Shown here piece by piece: positions 19,942 to 31,260 of a DNA stretch of 64,000 nt; position 1 is the first letter of the stretch; each line of letters opens with the position of its first letter. The DNA lies in contig JAMSLZ010000019.1 of the NCBI GenBank assembly GCA_026027325.1, forward strand, positions 310,001-374,000. Direction: 5' to 3'. Under the pieces are notes generated by a model. That model saw nothing but the letters and a program-made list of their open reading frames with translations, had not been told where the DNA came from and searched no databases. A program made the position numbers and the translations under genes. The stretch comes from Actinomucor elegans. Lineage: Eukaryota > Mucoromycota > Mucoromycetes > Mucorales > Mucoraceae.

Positions 19942-20162
19942 GAAGAACATTTAGTATTACAGAAATATGTTCAAAATAGTACAATATATAAAAAAATTAG
20001 GAAATAATAGATTTTTTTGAATACAAATAATAATATAAATAAATTTTATTCTAAAATAGAACAAGTAACCAACATTTTATTTATGGATAAAAAGGCAACA
20101 TTATATTTATGCCTTGATTTTTTAGGAAAGTTAAAAATATTAAGTAGTTGTAAATGTTTATC
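19942..20162 (+). repeat. Solo F3 unit with 3-bp target duplication
   Basis: This 221-bp sequence starts GAAGAACATTTAGTATTACA and ends TAAATGTTTATC, with no visible difference from the two units of F3. The flanks are AAT (19939-19941) and AAT (20163-20165). Its removal rejoins the K1 reading frame. Confidence 0.92.
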
Positions 20163-20357
20163 AATGAAATCTTCTCCATGAACTAATTCCAAATATTTTC
20201 GCATATATGTGTATTCAAGTCCCTGCTTAAAGTTAATTGATAAATCTTTTATATCACCGTTAGCACGCTCCAAACTGAATAGCCAAGTTGTATAAATAGG
20301 ACCAAAATCTCGGATTGTTTGAGCAAGATGGAGATGAAGGTGCATATTGGGTGTAAT

Positions 20358-20666
20358 TGTTATAGAATAGAGACTATTGTATGAATAATAACTTATTCAT
20401 TATCAATCTCATCTTTACGGAAGCACTTATGAGTTGATATGTTTAAGATTCATGTCTCAGATGGATATATATCTAGAACATAGACCTATAACATAACATC
20501 TTCTTAAATCCTCTTCACCACACTTAGATAGACGATTAGTATAAATAGGTTTAGTTTAGACATAGTTATAGGATCTTCATCTTTATATTCATCTTTGTTA
20601 ATAAAGCACAGTCTCAAAAAGTACTCTTTTTAGTCTTCTTTATTATTTCACTGTGCAAACTCAACA
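20358..20666 (+). repeat. Solo LTR family E with 5-bp target duplication
   Basis: 309 bp, TGTTATAGAATAG..CAAACTCAACA, flanked by GTAAT (20353-20357) and GTAAT (20667-20671), inside K1. Confidence 0.93.
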
Positions 20667-22803
20667 GTAATATAATTTTTGCCGTAAATCTCCACACAAC
20701 CGATACCAAATTCTAGGAAGAGTTGATGAGCTTCTTCGATTTCGGCATAAGTAATTGATGGAGCACTTAGAATGAAGTTTGCTTGGACAAACTTCAACCA
20801 GTTGTCCATAGCACGGCCAACAATCCTTCCCTTCAATAATGAACTAGAATACACCAGTACCCAGCTACGCCATTCATCACCTTTCATATTACTGAAACCA
20901 GAAGCAATCTTGTCACCCAAAGGTGTGAACTGGGGAGGAACTACAATCCGTTTTGCTTCTCGAGCCATTGCAATAAAATCAGTAGTATTAAGGTAGTATT
21001 GACCACTGCTGATTAGGGTTTTCTATCGTTTTCCACATTTGGATCATCTTCTTTGCGGTACCGAGATAAAGATTGTGCAAACCATCAATGACTGTGCACC
21101 GTACAGCATCAAAGTATTCCAAGCGATGAAGCTCACTCCAGCGTGTACCAAATTCATGTTCAATTTTTTCGCGCTCGGCCATCGTTCCAGCATTTATCCA
21201 TAAGTTGGCTTGTTCACGGTTACTGATGTTATCTCTTTTTTTCAAAGTCTTTTCATCGAAATTACCAAAGCAACGCAAGTTCATGTGCATTCGTTGAGCT
21301 GGAAAAACATTTGAACATTTGTGGCAAGGAACCATTGAATTGATGGCAGTGAAACCAGATACTTTTTTAGCAGCAGGAATATCACAATTGACTAACATCA
21401 AGGCTCCACGAATATCATCTCCAAGGGTCGTATTACAGTTATACAGATCAAGCAATTCATCAACCAGTGGTCTCAAAAGTGGTTGATCTCAGAAGTTTTT
21501 GGTTCTTTAGGCCCTGGCATTAATCCAACAAGGATCATGTTTTGCCTTTTGAATCTCTGGTCTCGAGGAAGATTGTTGACAACAAGATAAATTGCTCCGA
21601 TACTATATTGCATTGTTTTTGTTGGGTTGAACCAGTCTACATTTAGAGAAAACATCAATGATTTAGGCTTGCTAACAAAAGATGCATCTTCGTCCTCCTT
21701 TTTGAATTGATTCCAGTAATCACCATCGTACACATCAAAATCATGCCTTCAACAGGTGTACGCTTTCTCCATGCTTCGATAGACTCAGCAAAAGATGGAC
21801 GTGTAAAGAATCGATGTAAAGTTTGAATAACAGAATTATACACAAACTCTTTTTTGGGTTTGATGGTCTTTTTGTTACATGGCGACACAAAGAGTTCGTT
21901 CCTACATGGGTTGGCTTCGGAGTAAGGTAGTTTTGTGTTGCTGCAGTTATGTTGGATGATAGTTGATTCTTTGACTATATCATCATATTTGTAAGTGCAA
22001 TTGCAGACGGAACATACAACGTGGCGAACGATACCTATAATATTATGTTATTATTTGATTTGATCTACGAATATGGTAGCAAAGTTTTTCGTACCTCGAT
22101 GGGCATAATCAGACTTGACAATTGCTTTGATCGTATTAAACTTGGCAGGAAAACTGGATTGAATGTTAAAAAGAACCAAAATGACATTGAAAAATTTAAA
22201 CAAAGTTTCAACAGCAAGGATTGAGAGATGATTTGTCTGAAATAAAACCATAAACACCATAATAAAATACATAATATCGTTGAAATTGTTTTGTTCGATT
22301 GGTGGCATATCCCCTACTACTACTTGGTCTAAAATTTGCAAAATTAAATATCAAAAAAAAAGTTTATAATCTAGATTATTATTTGAGTTTTTACCTTCTT
22401 CAACGATTGTTTCTTCTAAAGTGTAATCAAAATCAGCTTCTACAATTGAAATTTCTTGGTCCTCTTGTACTGATATATCGCAGACATTATTGTTTGCATC
22501 AATAAACGTTTCTTCAAACATATCATCAACTATCATATCATCATTGAGTGACTTTTCTTCAGATATTTTGGTTTTAATTAGTAACGGTAGCCCATATTAT
22601 TCAATTCCTAAATGAAATACGGTACGTGTTTGTGCGGTTGGCTGGCTTGATAGTGCTGAAGTGCTGGAAGAGCTTGCCTGCAAAATGGCATTGGCCATTG
22701 CTCTATGATTGCTCGCGGTATTTTTCGACACGAAAATTGGACGCGGTGCTTTTGCGCATGAAGGGCAATTACAAATAATCTGATCCTTTCGCTTGGGTGG
22801 CAT

Positions 22804-24190
22804 TTTTTATAAAAAGTATTTGTAAAAGTTTATCTACAAGAAAAAAAAAAGAAATAATTTGTTCTTCTTAAATAACATCCAATCCAATCTTTGCATAATA
22901 AATAACAATTTTTTAAGGAATGTAATTAATATATTTTTTTTAGGACTTTTTTCCCTTATTTACATGGTCTGTGGTAAAAATATAGAATAGTAGCCTGTTT
23001 TATACTCTATGTGGAACCTAATCTAAGCGCATAATTATAATGATATATCAATAATAACAATAACAGGTAGGAGTAGTAGCAACAATGATAATAACAACAC
23101 CAAACAAAGCTGGGAATAATTGAATTGAATAGATAGAAAACATATGAAATATATCAAATTAGAGGCATCTAAAAGAACTTTACTCTATTTTGAATAAACA
23201 TCATCCATAGAAGACTTTGAGATATTTTTTAGTTTTTATATAACAATTTTCTACATGTTCAATAAAATTTGATTAGTATATAATTATTAACATTATCTAA
23301 TAAGCTCAATAATACATGTAAGATTCCCCCTACCTATCAAATGGCCTGTGCATCACGATATAATCTCTTTAAACTGTAAAATTAATTTTAGTTAGGTATT
23401 TATATTTGCATTTTATTTTATTTTTTAATTTAAAACTACAATTATATTCTCTAAATTGTACGAAATAAAATTGGGTTATAAGCATTGTCACTAGAATGCG
23501 TTATTAATTTATGAGAAATTAAAAACAGTATGACTGGATTAGGCTTTAAAAATATGCCCTTTGAAAAAAAAAATTCATTTTGAACATTTCTTCATGCATC
23601 TCATTCAAATGTCGCATCTGATCTGCAATTTATGTTTGAAACGAACTGCGAAGTTTAATAAACCGTTATTTGCGCCGTTAGTAATGAGTATTTTATGCCT
23701 TTACGGCACACAGTAAATTGCACATGCATTAAATGTGAAATAAGGTCTAATAATTTCTTAATTTCAAATTCAAATGTCACAATTAGCTCCATTTAATTGT
23801 ATTCAAAATAAATAATAGTATATATATTGAAGCATTTATTTAGCTCCAAAATAACTAATGTATATCTTTTTTCATAAACTAAGTGATATCAAATTGCGCT
23901 ATGTATAGTTCTTCACTCAGAGTACTAGTCCTACAGCCAATCAAAAGGAATAAAAATATTTTGAACCCCTCTTAAATATACAAGTTTTAAGGGTTAAGTG
24001 GCACTGAGGATTAAAGCGGTGATTTACGCAAGACGTTACTAATTTCCTTACATAATCAATTATGGTATTGCTGATATCTCGACAACCAATATAGCATACT
24101 GGACGAAAAAAAAAGTATTTTATAATAAAAAAAAGGCTACTATTCATTTATTGATTAAAATAGTCATTATTTCAACAAAAAAAATAAAAC
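22804..24190. other. Upstream region of K1, no gene seen
   Basis: AT-rich sequence with short homopolymers. The small open frame at 23941-24147 on the minus strand has no recognisable features. Part of this probably belongs to the K1 element, but its end could not be found. Confidence 0.5.
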
Positions 24191-24243
24191 CTGTAGAACT
24201 ACTAATTCTACAACTGTAGAACTCCTAATTCTACAACCTGTAA
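24191..24243. repeat. Tandem hairpin repeat upstream of tRNA-Gln
   Basis: Two tandem ~23-bp copies of CTGTAGAACTMCTAATTCTA, each a near palindrome (GTAGAA..TTCTAC), followed by a third partial CTGTAAAAG. Confidence 0.65.
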
Positions 24244-24332
24244 AAGTACTGTAAAATCAGATAAAACGTGCAGTGTTCTATTATTAAAAAGTAAACATCT
24301 TTATCATCTGCAAGACTGACACAATAACATCA

Positions 24333-24404
24333 GGTTTCATAGTGTAATGGTTATCATATCGGTCTTTGAATCCGGTGATCCGAGTTCGATTCTCGGTGAG
24401 ACCT
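24333..24404 (+). tRNA. tRNA-Gln (TTG anticodon)
   Basis: 72 nt. The acceptor arm GGTTTCA pairs with TGAGACC. The A box TAGTGTAATGG and B box GTTCGATTCTC are present, the anticodon loop reads CTTTGAA (anticodon TTG), and a T run follows as pol III terminator. No intron and no encoded CCA, as expected for a eukaryotic nuclear tRNA. Confidence 0.93.
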
Positions 24405-24422
24405 TTTTATAATAATTATGCG

Positions 24423-24533
24423 GTGTGTGTAGCACAATTAAAAACTTGTGAAACTTTTGTAATTCCTGTTGTATCAGGTACACATAGACTTGCGTGTTAC
24501 CTTCAATTAATTATAAATATCAAATGAAATGGA
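24423..24533 (+). repeat. tRNA-downstream LTR-like module
   Basis: A ~110-bp block (GTAGCACA.., TCAGGTACAC.AGACTTG, TATAAATATCA, ATGAAATGGAA) that recurs after the tRNA-Asp gene at 43431-43549. It is probably a remnant of an element that inserts beside tRNA genes. Confidence 0.5.
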
Positions 24534-24588
24534 AAACAATAAAAGGCATCTTTTTATCTCATATATATTCTTTTGTACACATTTATTG

Positions 24589-24953
24589 TGTTGTAAACAT
24601 GACTTGTTCAGTGTCCGTCACCAATCAGGTCAATGTTCGACAATGCTTATACTCAGCTTGTGCTTTGACAGCTTTGTAACGTCGGTTAAGAGATATATAT
24701 GGAAATCAATGCTTAGTGCAACTAACCTTCATAAACTATCTATCACCGAATATAAAGTCGTACTAGAATGGATTACTATAAATCCTTGTTAACTCCATGA
24801 GCGTAGTCTTTGACTAACTCAATCGTCTATAATATCAAGTTAAATCCGAACTTCAATTTTGTATAAATAGCTCATCATTTTAATGCTTTAATAAATCAAT
24901 TCGTTTTATCAGTCTGGTTATTTTTACAGTCTTTATTATATTCGATATAACAT
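24589..24953 (+). repeat. Solo LTR family A with 5-bp target duplication
   Basis: TGTTGTAAACATGAC..TTCGATATAACA, 365 bp, flanked by TATTG (24584-24588) and TATTG (24954-24958). The small open frames in it are LTR sequence. Confidence 0.94.
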
Positions 24954-24958
24954 ATTGG

Positions 24959-25113
24959 AACCAACTGCGGTAAAATTAAGATATAAGCAGGTAGTAAGTC
25001 GACTATTATGAGTCACGTTTATTAGTATATTGTAGTTGTAAGTTTCAAAAATAACTTACTACGTGCTTTTTTAATTGATTTTTTAAAGAAAAAAAATTAT
25101 GAAATATGTTTTG
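24959..25113 (-). repeat. 3' fragment of a family-C-like LTR plus spacer
   Basis: On the minus strand 25010-24968 matches the 3' end of the LTR at 8095-8396 (TTACTACCTGCTTATAT..TTTTACCGCA). The rest is AT-rich and unassigned. Confidence 0.5.
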
Positions 25114-25398
25114 TGTGGTGAAATCCACATATAACATTCTACATTATATTAGAAAGACGGGATTCATTTAATAACTATCCATCAAAAGAGGGAGTTTTGA
25201 ATCACCGCTGAAAATACAATTAATGAAGAATGAACATAGATTAAAAAGACCTTTGATTGTTACTAAGAGGCCATTTCTTTGGAAGTATAAATACAAGAGA
25301 TACAAGCTAGATAGAAAAACTTAACTCACTTTGAATCAATAAAACCCCATAAAACGGTTCTAACTGATTCACTCGCTTTTTATTCAATTTTTACCGCA
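25114..25398 (+). repeat. LTR family C
   Basis: 285 bp, TGTGGTGAAATCCACATAT..TTTTTACCGCA, with a TATAAATACAAG box. The flanks do not match. It cuts the 3' end of the gypsy-2 gag/pro frame. Confidence 0.85.
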
Positions 25399-27264
25399 CA
25401 TGTACTTTAATATCGTATTGTTTGAGCCATGTCATTCCCAACAATACCACCGGATCGGGCTTCTTGATCGCCTTAGAGTCATCCTTGATAACAAAATGCT
25501 CTGCTCGTAGTTTACCACCAACTCTGATTGGAACAGCAGCAGTTACTTGACAGATGTTGAATCGTTGCCCTTTCTTAGTAGCGTCCAGTGTAGTAATCGG
25601 TATTTGATCCGCACTTGCAACAAGATTAAACCTTTCGGCAACTGACTTACTCATAACGCTCACAGCAGCCCCTGTATCGATCACCATCTTCACGGGTTGA
25701 TCGTGAATGGTACCGATTATCTTCAACGGAGACGACGCTTCTAAAACCGCCTTATGATAAGGGTATTCATAAATCGTGTCATCGTCACTGTCATCGCCAT
25801 ACACGTTCACCTCCTCAGAAATGCCACTAGTACTATCTTCGTCACCATAATCGCTAGGCGAATCGTATTCATTTTCGTTTGTAGACGATATAGGACCCCC
25901 AGAAATCAAATTGATAGCCACTGGATTTGCAGCATTCTTTCCTTTACTGGGTTTTCGAGCATCCAAGAAACGTATACCATCCTTTAATTGCTTTCGGGCA
26001 TTTTTATCATTTACGATCCAATCTTTAAATGATATTGGCGCAGCAACCATGTATTTAGCTCTCGTTTATCGATCTTTAACCTTTTGGGTGGTGCACGCAA
26101 TTTCTTCCTTGGTATATCCACCAATAGTCTACTACTACCTGCAACAGCGGCAACACTAGAAGCTTCTACCATACCAGAAATATCCATAAGCGTTGCTAAC
26201 GAAACTCCAACATACCAGTGTTTACTTTCTTGTTAGGTCCATGAGCTACACCAACCGTAGATTCCAACGAATTTGCGTCACGATGATTTCTCTTTGCTAC
26301 AGTGAAAACTTCTACGCCTACAGCATTATTACTCGCACCTTGTTCTTCCCTTGCTGTTGTCTCCACGTAATAACTTTCAGATCCTTCACTACTACCACGG
26401 TTCACTTGTCCATTTGATGGGACACTAGAGGTGGACATTCTTACTGGCGTCCCAAGCCTTTTCCCTGGCTTGATTGGGATGGGCCTTGAACTAGCGCTGA
26501 ACCATTATTAGGAAATTGACGCCGTTATTGTATTGAACTTCTTGAGGAGGTTGGTTTCCCTGTTGAGGTCGTGGACAATACCAAGCTATGTGTCCCATCT
26601 GACCGCACGCGTAGCATTTCGGCTCATTACTATGATATCGTTGTTCATTCACCCGAAAGGATGGATAACGAGTAACATTTGCACTACCAGAATCAGATCC
26701 ACTATTGAAATGGGTATTCACCGAAAGACGTAGGTCTCTAACACCCTTGTAGTGGACATAACTACTTTACATAGAATAGCAATAGAAGTGTGCCTGAATA
26801 GTTAACTTGTGTAATCGTGACTAGTTATATTTACTATATGTAACCACCACCCAGCCTATTAATAACAGAAGGCGGGCAGTGGTAGAATACAGTGACTCGC
26901 AAAACTGTTCAAATGTTTGACATTTTTTTATAAATCGCATTCAAAATCAAACTTTTCTATCGCTGATTTTGATGTCACTTATATTGTTGTAAAGAGCAAA
27001 TCGTGTAGATTACATTCAAAAAAACTTTGGTCAAATATTTCCATTTATGGAATAGTTATTGTGACTTCAATTTGATTTATACATTTGAACAGTTTTGCAT
27101 GCACAAGCTAAAATGGAAAAATCGTTGAACCACAAGTTGGCTTTTATTCCAAGGTCTCTTATATTTAACATATGTCTTGGCTAACATATGAAGAAAATTT
27201 TACTACAATTATACGCTCACATTATATATCAACTTTTCCAATTTAAGTCTAAATATTGTTGGAC

Positions 27265-28531
27265 ATGCGCGCTATATCAACCGATCAACGTAACCAAATC
27301 ATATCTCTTCTAAATTCCGGTCAAAGTGTTCGTAAAGTATCTGAAAAGGTTGGAGTTAGCATCGGTACTGTATTCAACATCAGTAGATTAGAATGTTCTG
27401 GAAGAAAACTGTGCAAAAGTGGTAGACCCGAGGCCCTGTCTGGTGCTGATAAACGATATTGTGTACGTTTGATTACTAAAGACAGAATGGATAACGCTGT
27501 TAAAGTCAAGAAACAGCTTCAAATTGATCATGGAATTCATGTTAGCGCTGATACTATTCGTAGAGCTCTCCGTAAGGAGGGTTTGGGAGCTATTGAAAAG
27601 AAGAAGAAGCCTATGCTAAGTGTAAAAAATGCCAGAAAAAGGCTCGCATGGTGTAAAGCTCATTGTTATTGGACAATTGATGACTGGAAACGTGTGGTAT
27701 GGTCAGATGAGACCAAAGTAAATCGCTTCAATTCGGATGGACGCACTTGGGCCTGGATTCGGGATGGTCAAACGTTGCAACCGCGACATATTAATGCTAC
27801 GGTAAAACATGGAGGAGGTAGTATTATGCTTTGGAGTGCGATTACATACGCTGGTGTTGGGTGGATGTGCAAAATTGAAGGCCACATGGATAAAACACTA
27901 TATAAGGAGATCTTAGAAGACGAACAGAGACAAACGATCGATTTTGCATGCGAAAATTTGGGTCTCCGGCGTGACCAAATCATATTCCAGCAGGACAACG
28001 ACCCCAAACACACTTCAAATCTCGTAAAAGACTACCTTAAAGAACAGGAGTACCAAGTCATGGACTGGCCACCACAGTCACCAGACCTCAATCCTAGACG
28101 GATATCTACAATTAATATATCTTTTAAATCTATTGTATATGTCCTATTTTTTTTTAATATATCCATATATTTTATAATTTATAACTTTTTTTCATGAATT
28201 AAAATTATTATTAAGTATAATAAACATTATCAAGAAGGCAACTGTTCCATTTTGCATGAAAAAGCAATATTATATTTATGCTTTCTCCTAATATACGTAC
28301 CAAATTTATATGAAACAAGATGTCCGTCCTATCGAGAATATGTGGAGGTTATTGAAACTGCGCTTAAATGAGCATGAAGCACCTGCAAAAGGTATGAACG
28401 ACCTGTTCGAAAGATCGAAGGAAGTTTGGTATGACATCATTAAGAAGGAGGAGTGCCAAAAGGTTATAGAAAGCATGCCAGAGCGTATTCAACAGTGTAT
28501 CAAGGCAAAAGGTTACTGGACAAAGTATTAA
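27265..28531 (+). pseudogene. Tc1-beta transposase, intact frame apart from one insertion
   Basis: The best start is the ATG at 27265 (MRAISTDQRNQIISLLNSG); an upstream TTG only extends the frame. A bipartite HTH (VRKVSEKVGVS and IHVSADTIRRALRK) is followed by KKKKPMLSVKNARKRLAWCK and the DDE core: D in VWSDETKV, D in IFQQDNDPKHTSN, and E in PPQSPDLNP-IENMW. The solo unit at 28097-28328 separates NP from IE; without it the frame runs on to GYWTKY at 28531. No other lesion is seen, so inactivation appears due to this single insertion. Confidence 0.9.
28097..28328 (-). repeat. Solo F1-family unit with 3-bp target duplication
   Basis: 232 bp with ends GACGGATATCT and AGATGTCCGTC, flanked by CTA (28094-28096) and CTA (28329-28331). 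It is a diverged, inverted relative of the F1 units and has the same length. It keeps the short frame HEKAILYLC. Confidence 0.88.
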
Positions 28532-29596
28532 ATGCCGTTTAAACACTGATATTTGTCATATTTGATATCCGTGCAAAACTGTTCAAATGATATTCTGATT
28601 TTCTGTGTCCGATTAAATTCCTTAAAATAGCAATTTATTAATAAATTTTTTTTTGAATACATTCCTGACTCTTTTCTCTTTCGAATGATATTAATTATAT
28701 GGTATGTTGATAATGAAGAACTTCAGGTTTGAACCCGATATTTAAAAAAGTATCAAACATTTGAACAGTTTTGCGAGTCACTGTAAATCTCTCTCTTGTT
28801 TTCTGTCTCGTTAATTAAACACGTACCTAATTAATTACGAACATCTCAGGAAACATCTCAATCCTCACAAAGTTCCTTCATGATCGTGGACAACGATCCC
28901 AAAGAAGCCACCGAGTCATCATCCCTTGTAACTACTTGGTTGTTTCGTATAGTACTGGTTTCAACATTGTTCACTCTAAGTGGATCACCATTTTTAGATT
29001 CTCGCGTACTTCAGGAATAACTCGGACGTAACGATTTGCAATTTGCGGTCCACCATACTTCTTCATGCTAGACTCAACCCTCTTAGCCGATGCTGTAATG
29101 GCATCCCAATCGGACGAGCTATGCCCAAGTTCGGTAACTCTTTGAGCAATAACAGGTTTTAAAGCTCTCAAAAAGTACCTTACTCTAACGGTAGCAGAAT
29201 TAACACCAAGAACGCCGAATAATTCCACACAACGAAACTTCAACGCATCGACCGACTGTCCTTCACCTTGTTTCAATCTCTCCAATTCTTCCCACCAAGC
29301 ATCCACCTGATCATCGCTAGCAAACTGCTTGGTAAACTCACGTACAAAATCATTGTACGTATGTACATTCTCCTCGATGGATTCCCACCATAACCCTGCT
29401 GGTCCTACCAGGTATGATGTAGCCACCATAAGAATCTCATCATCAGAGAATTCAAAACCCTTCTTCAATTTTTCGATCGTTTTCAACCACGCCTTAGGTA
29501 AAATACCTTGATCCTCACCATTAAAGCACACCGGCTTTGGCAAAAACTTCTCCATTTTGGCGGTATTATTAGATATCACATTCTCCAATACTGGTC

Positions 29597-29905
29597 TTAA
29601 CGCAGCAGACGATGCTCGAGCTTCAGACATAGCTTCTCGATAAATAACTTAACTTGATTTCTAGGTAAAACACACACCAAAAAGAGACAAAAGAACGCAA
29701 GGTATAGCAAGTTTCCAATATTAACGGTAGATGTATCACGGATTCCTCTCCAAAATGTAATGCCGTTTAGCGAATATAAGGGTTTTTGATCGGTTTGACC
29801 AAATGTGTGCGATAACAAGAATAATATGAATGTGATCAGAGAATTATAACAGCCTATTAAGCCCAAGAACCAAAAGGCAAAGTTAATATTCTTGATCAAA
29901 TCCAT
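29597..29905 (-). CDS. Hypothetical membrane protein frame overlapping gypsy-2 gag start
   Basis: A 102-aa frame overlaps the first ~34 bases of the gag gene in another frame. Two or three hydrophobic segments are visible (INFAFWFLGLIG, SLITFILFLLSHTF, NIGNLLYLAFFCLFLVCVL). It may be a leader-region frame of the retrotransposon or chance. I know no homologue and there is no second copy in the window to test conservation. Confidence 0.25.
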   Translation of the reverse strand: MDLIKNINFAFWFLGLIGCYNSLITFILFLLSHTFGQTDQKPLYSLNGITFWRGIRDTSTVNIGNLLYLAFFCLFLVCVLPRNQVKLFIEKLCLKLEHRLLR

Positions 29906-30343
29906 AGTAATATCGGAATTTGTAACCTACGTTTGATTTCACGTAAAAGATCTTCCTTTCTCCAAGAATCAACCACTGAGTAGACTTTCTCCAAAAAATA
30001 AAATAAAATAAAACTGATGATGATGTTTATTGAATAAACCTTTTGGGGATATATATATGATTTAAAATTTAAGACAAAACTATGTTTCCAAAACAACATA
30101 TTGACCATAAGCTTGAGAATTTCGATCTTTAGAATTTGACCGACCGAGATTCCTCCAAAAAATGTCCAGATATGTCAAGATAAATAAAAGAGTTAATAAA
30201 TGAAAATATCTAACAAAAAACTAAATGAACTAAGAAATAAAATAAAACAATATAAAATATAAAATAAAGAAACCAAAGTATTTAGAAAGAGTCGATATAA
30301 AGCAAGGTTGAAAGTATAACAGATGAGACCAAAGTAGTAAAAA
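29906..30343. other. AT-rich region upstream of gypsy-2, no gene
   Basis: This probably contains the leader and LTR remains of gypsy-2, but no TG..CA pair repeated elsewhere was found. The open frame at 29896-30108 looks fortuitous. Confidence 0.4.
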
Positions 30344-30847
30344 TGTTGTATTCCACCTACTATTTTGCATCGACATAATAGTAAGGAATCAACTGTTCAT
30401 TTATGTCATACACGGACTCTATCTGATAACCCAATCAGATTAACGAGGCCTGCATAAATACAAGCGATGTGTCATCCTTAGAACTATTAGCCAATAATCC
30501 TTACAAGAAACACGCGGCATCATACTATCGAGTAGTATCGAGTGTATCTCAAGATAAGACCTGAATATCGAATAACGCGTGGGTTATACAATTACAACAA
30601 TGCATGGTTGAAAGGCTTATTAGTGGCTGCTGGGATTGGACTCCGTTGTACGGCCATGCGTGCTGATAGATATTGAATGCTACACTATTAAGCTCTGATG
30701 AAATGTATATAAAGAAGACTTGATTTTGAATTGTGAATAAAACATTAGAATAACTTTTACTATCAGGATAGCTGATTCCATTTACTGTCTATTCTTTTAT
30801 TATTGTATTTTAAATTATATCCTTCGTCTTTAGCACCGGATATAACA
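30344..30847 (+). repeat. LTR family F, complete solo copy
   Basis: 504 bp, TGTTGTATTCCACCTAC..CACCGGATATAACA, flanked on both sides by AAAAA (a duplication in simple sequence). Confidence 0.82.
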
Positions 30848-30977
30848 AAAAACAACTATTTCGAAATCAGTAGCCAATGATATCAGACATATAGAAAGCT
30901 CGTCCGCAACCAATAACCACTAGAAGAAATTTGTACCTCCGTTATCCAATAAAGTTACTAACTGGGATTGAAAAAAG

Positions 30978-31260
30978 CACTGCAAATAATTGATCACGAA
31001 CATCATCACGAATTTGGCCCGAGTTTTATGGTGTTCGGGGTAATGGTCGTGATCACGAATATAGGGTAAATAGCTGGACGGAGTTCGGGGTGGCCCGATG
31101 TTTGCATAGAACATCGGGGACAATCTCTCTACGCTTTTTTAGCAGGCAATTATGCCCTAAGCTTGCACGAACTCGGTAGGTTCTTATTACACTCTTAGCA
31201 GGCAATTGCTCCCCGAGTTTCAGCATATAAATTGGCATTCTATCCAATAGTTTCTTAGAA
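30978..31260. repeat. K2 left subterminal repeats
   Basis: Contains TGTTCGGGG, AGTTCGGGG, CATCGGGG and two TTAGCAGGCAATT copies. The right end (43212-43258) has TGTTCGGGG and CCCCGAA. These are probably transposase or companion-protein binding sites. Confidence 0.6.

Larger units (their letters stand above)
19692..22803 (-). pseudogene. CACTA/TNP2-type transposase K1, multiply interrupted
   Basis: From the ATG at 22803 (MPPKRKDQIICNCPSC, a Cys-rich N-terminus) several short exons lead to the TNP2 core. The core shows NVDWFNPTKTMQYSIGAIYL, ILVGLMPGPKEP, CDIPAAKKVSGF, and YFDAVRCTVIDGLHNLYLGT. Single-base shifts occur near 21755, 21476 and 21020. An LTR E (20358-20666) splits KNYIT from NMHLHLHLAQ, and removing it restores the frame. 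A solo F3 unit (19942-20162) splits HGEDFI from RNLPDQ, and again removal restores the frame. The 3' end is cut by LTR C at 19691. The paralogues K2 and K3 show the intact order. The gene is dead. Confidence 0.82.
26890..28783 (+). mobile_element. Tc1-beta, complete, carrying a solo F1-type unit
   Basis: The inverted ends CAGTGACTCGCAAAACTGTT are flanked by TA (26888-26889 and 28784-28785). Total 1894 bp, including a 232-bp insertion in the transposase gene. Confidence 0.93.
26748..28860 (+). repeat. LTR family G split by Tc1-beta
   Basis: TGTAGTGGACATAACTAC..AACATCTCA. The two parts (26748-26887 and 28786-28860) match the solo copy at 43799-44013. The flanks ACCCT (26743-26747) and ATCCT (28861-28865) are a 5-bp duplication with one change. 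Confidence 0.85.
25399..29630 (-). pseudogene. Second gypsy element: gag and protease relic, split by LTR G
   Basis: The Gag frame starts MSEARASSAALRP at 29630 and has a typical Gag core (PKAWLKTIEKLKKGF, GPAGLWWESI, EFTKQF). After a shift near 28985 and the LTR-G insertion (26748-28860), it continues at 26747 with a CX2CX4HX4C knuckle (CYACGQMGHIAWYC). Two more frames lead to a retropepsin motif (MVIDTGAAVSVMS) near 25700 and VLLGMTWLKQYDI at the end. LTR C truncates it before any Pol sequence. It is broken in several frames and inactive. Its Gag is unrelated in sequence to that of the chromovirus at 3262. Confidence 0.82.

Noticed and set aside
23941..24147. 68-aa minus-strand frame
   Set aside because: No start context, composition or homologous copy supporting a gene.
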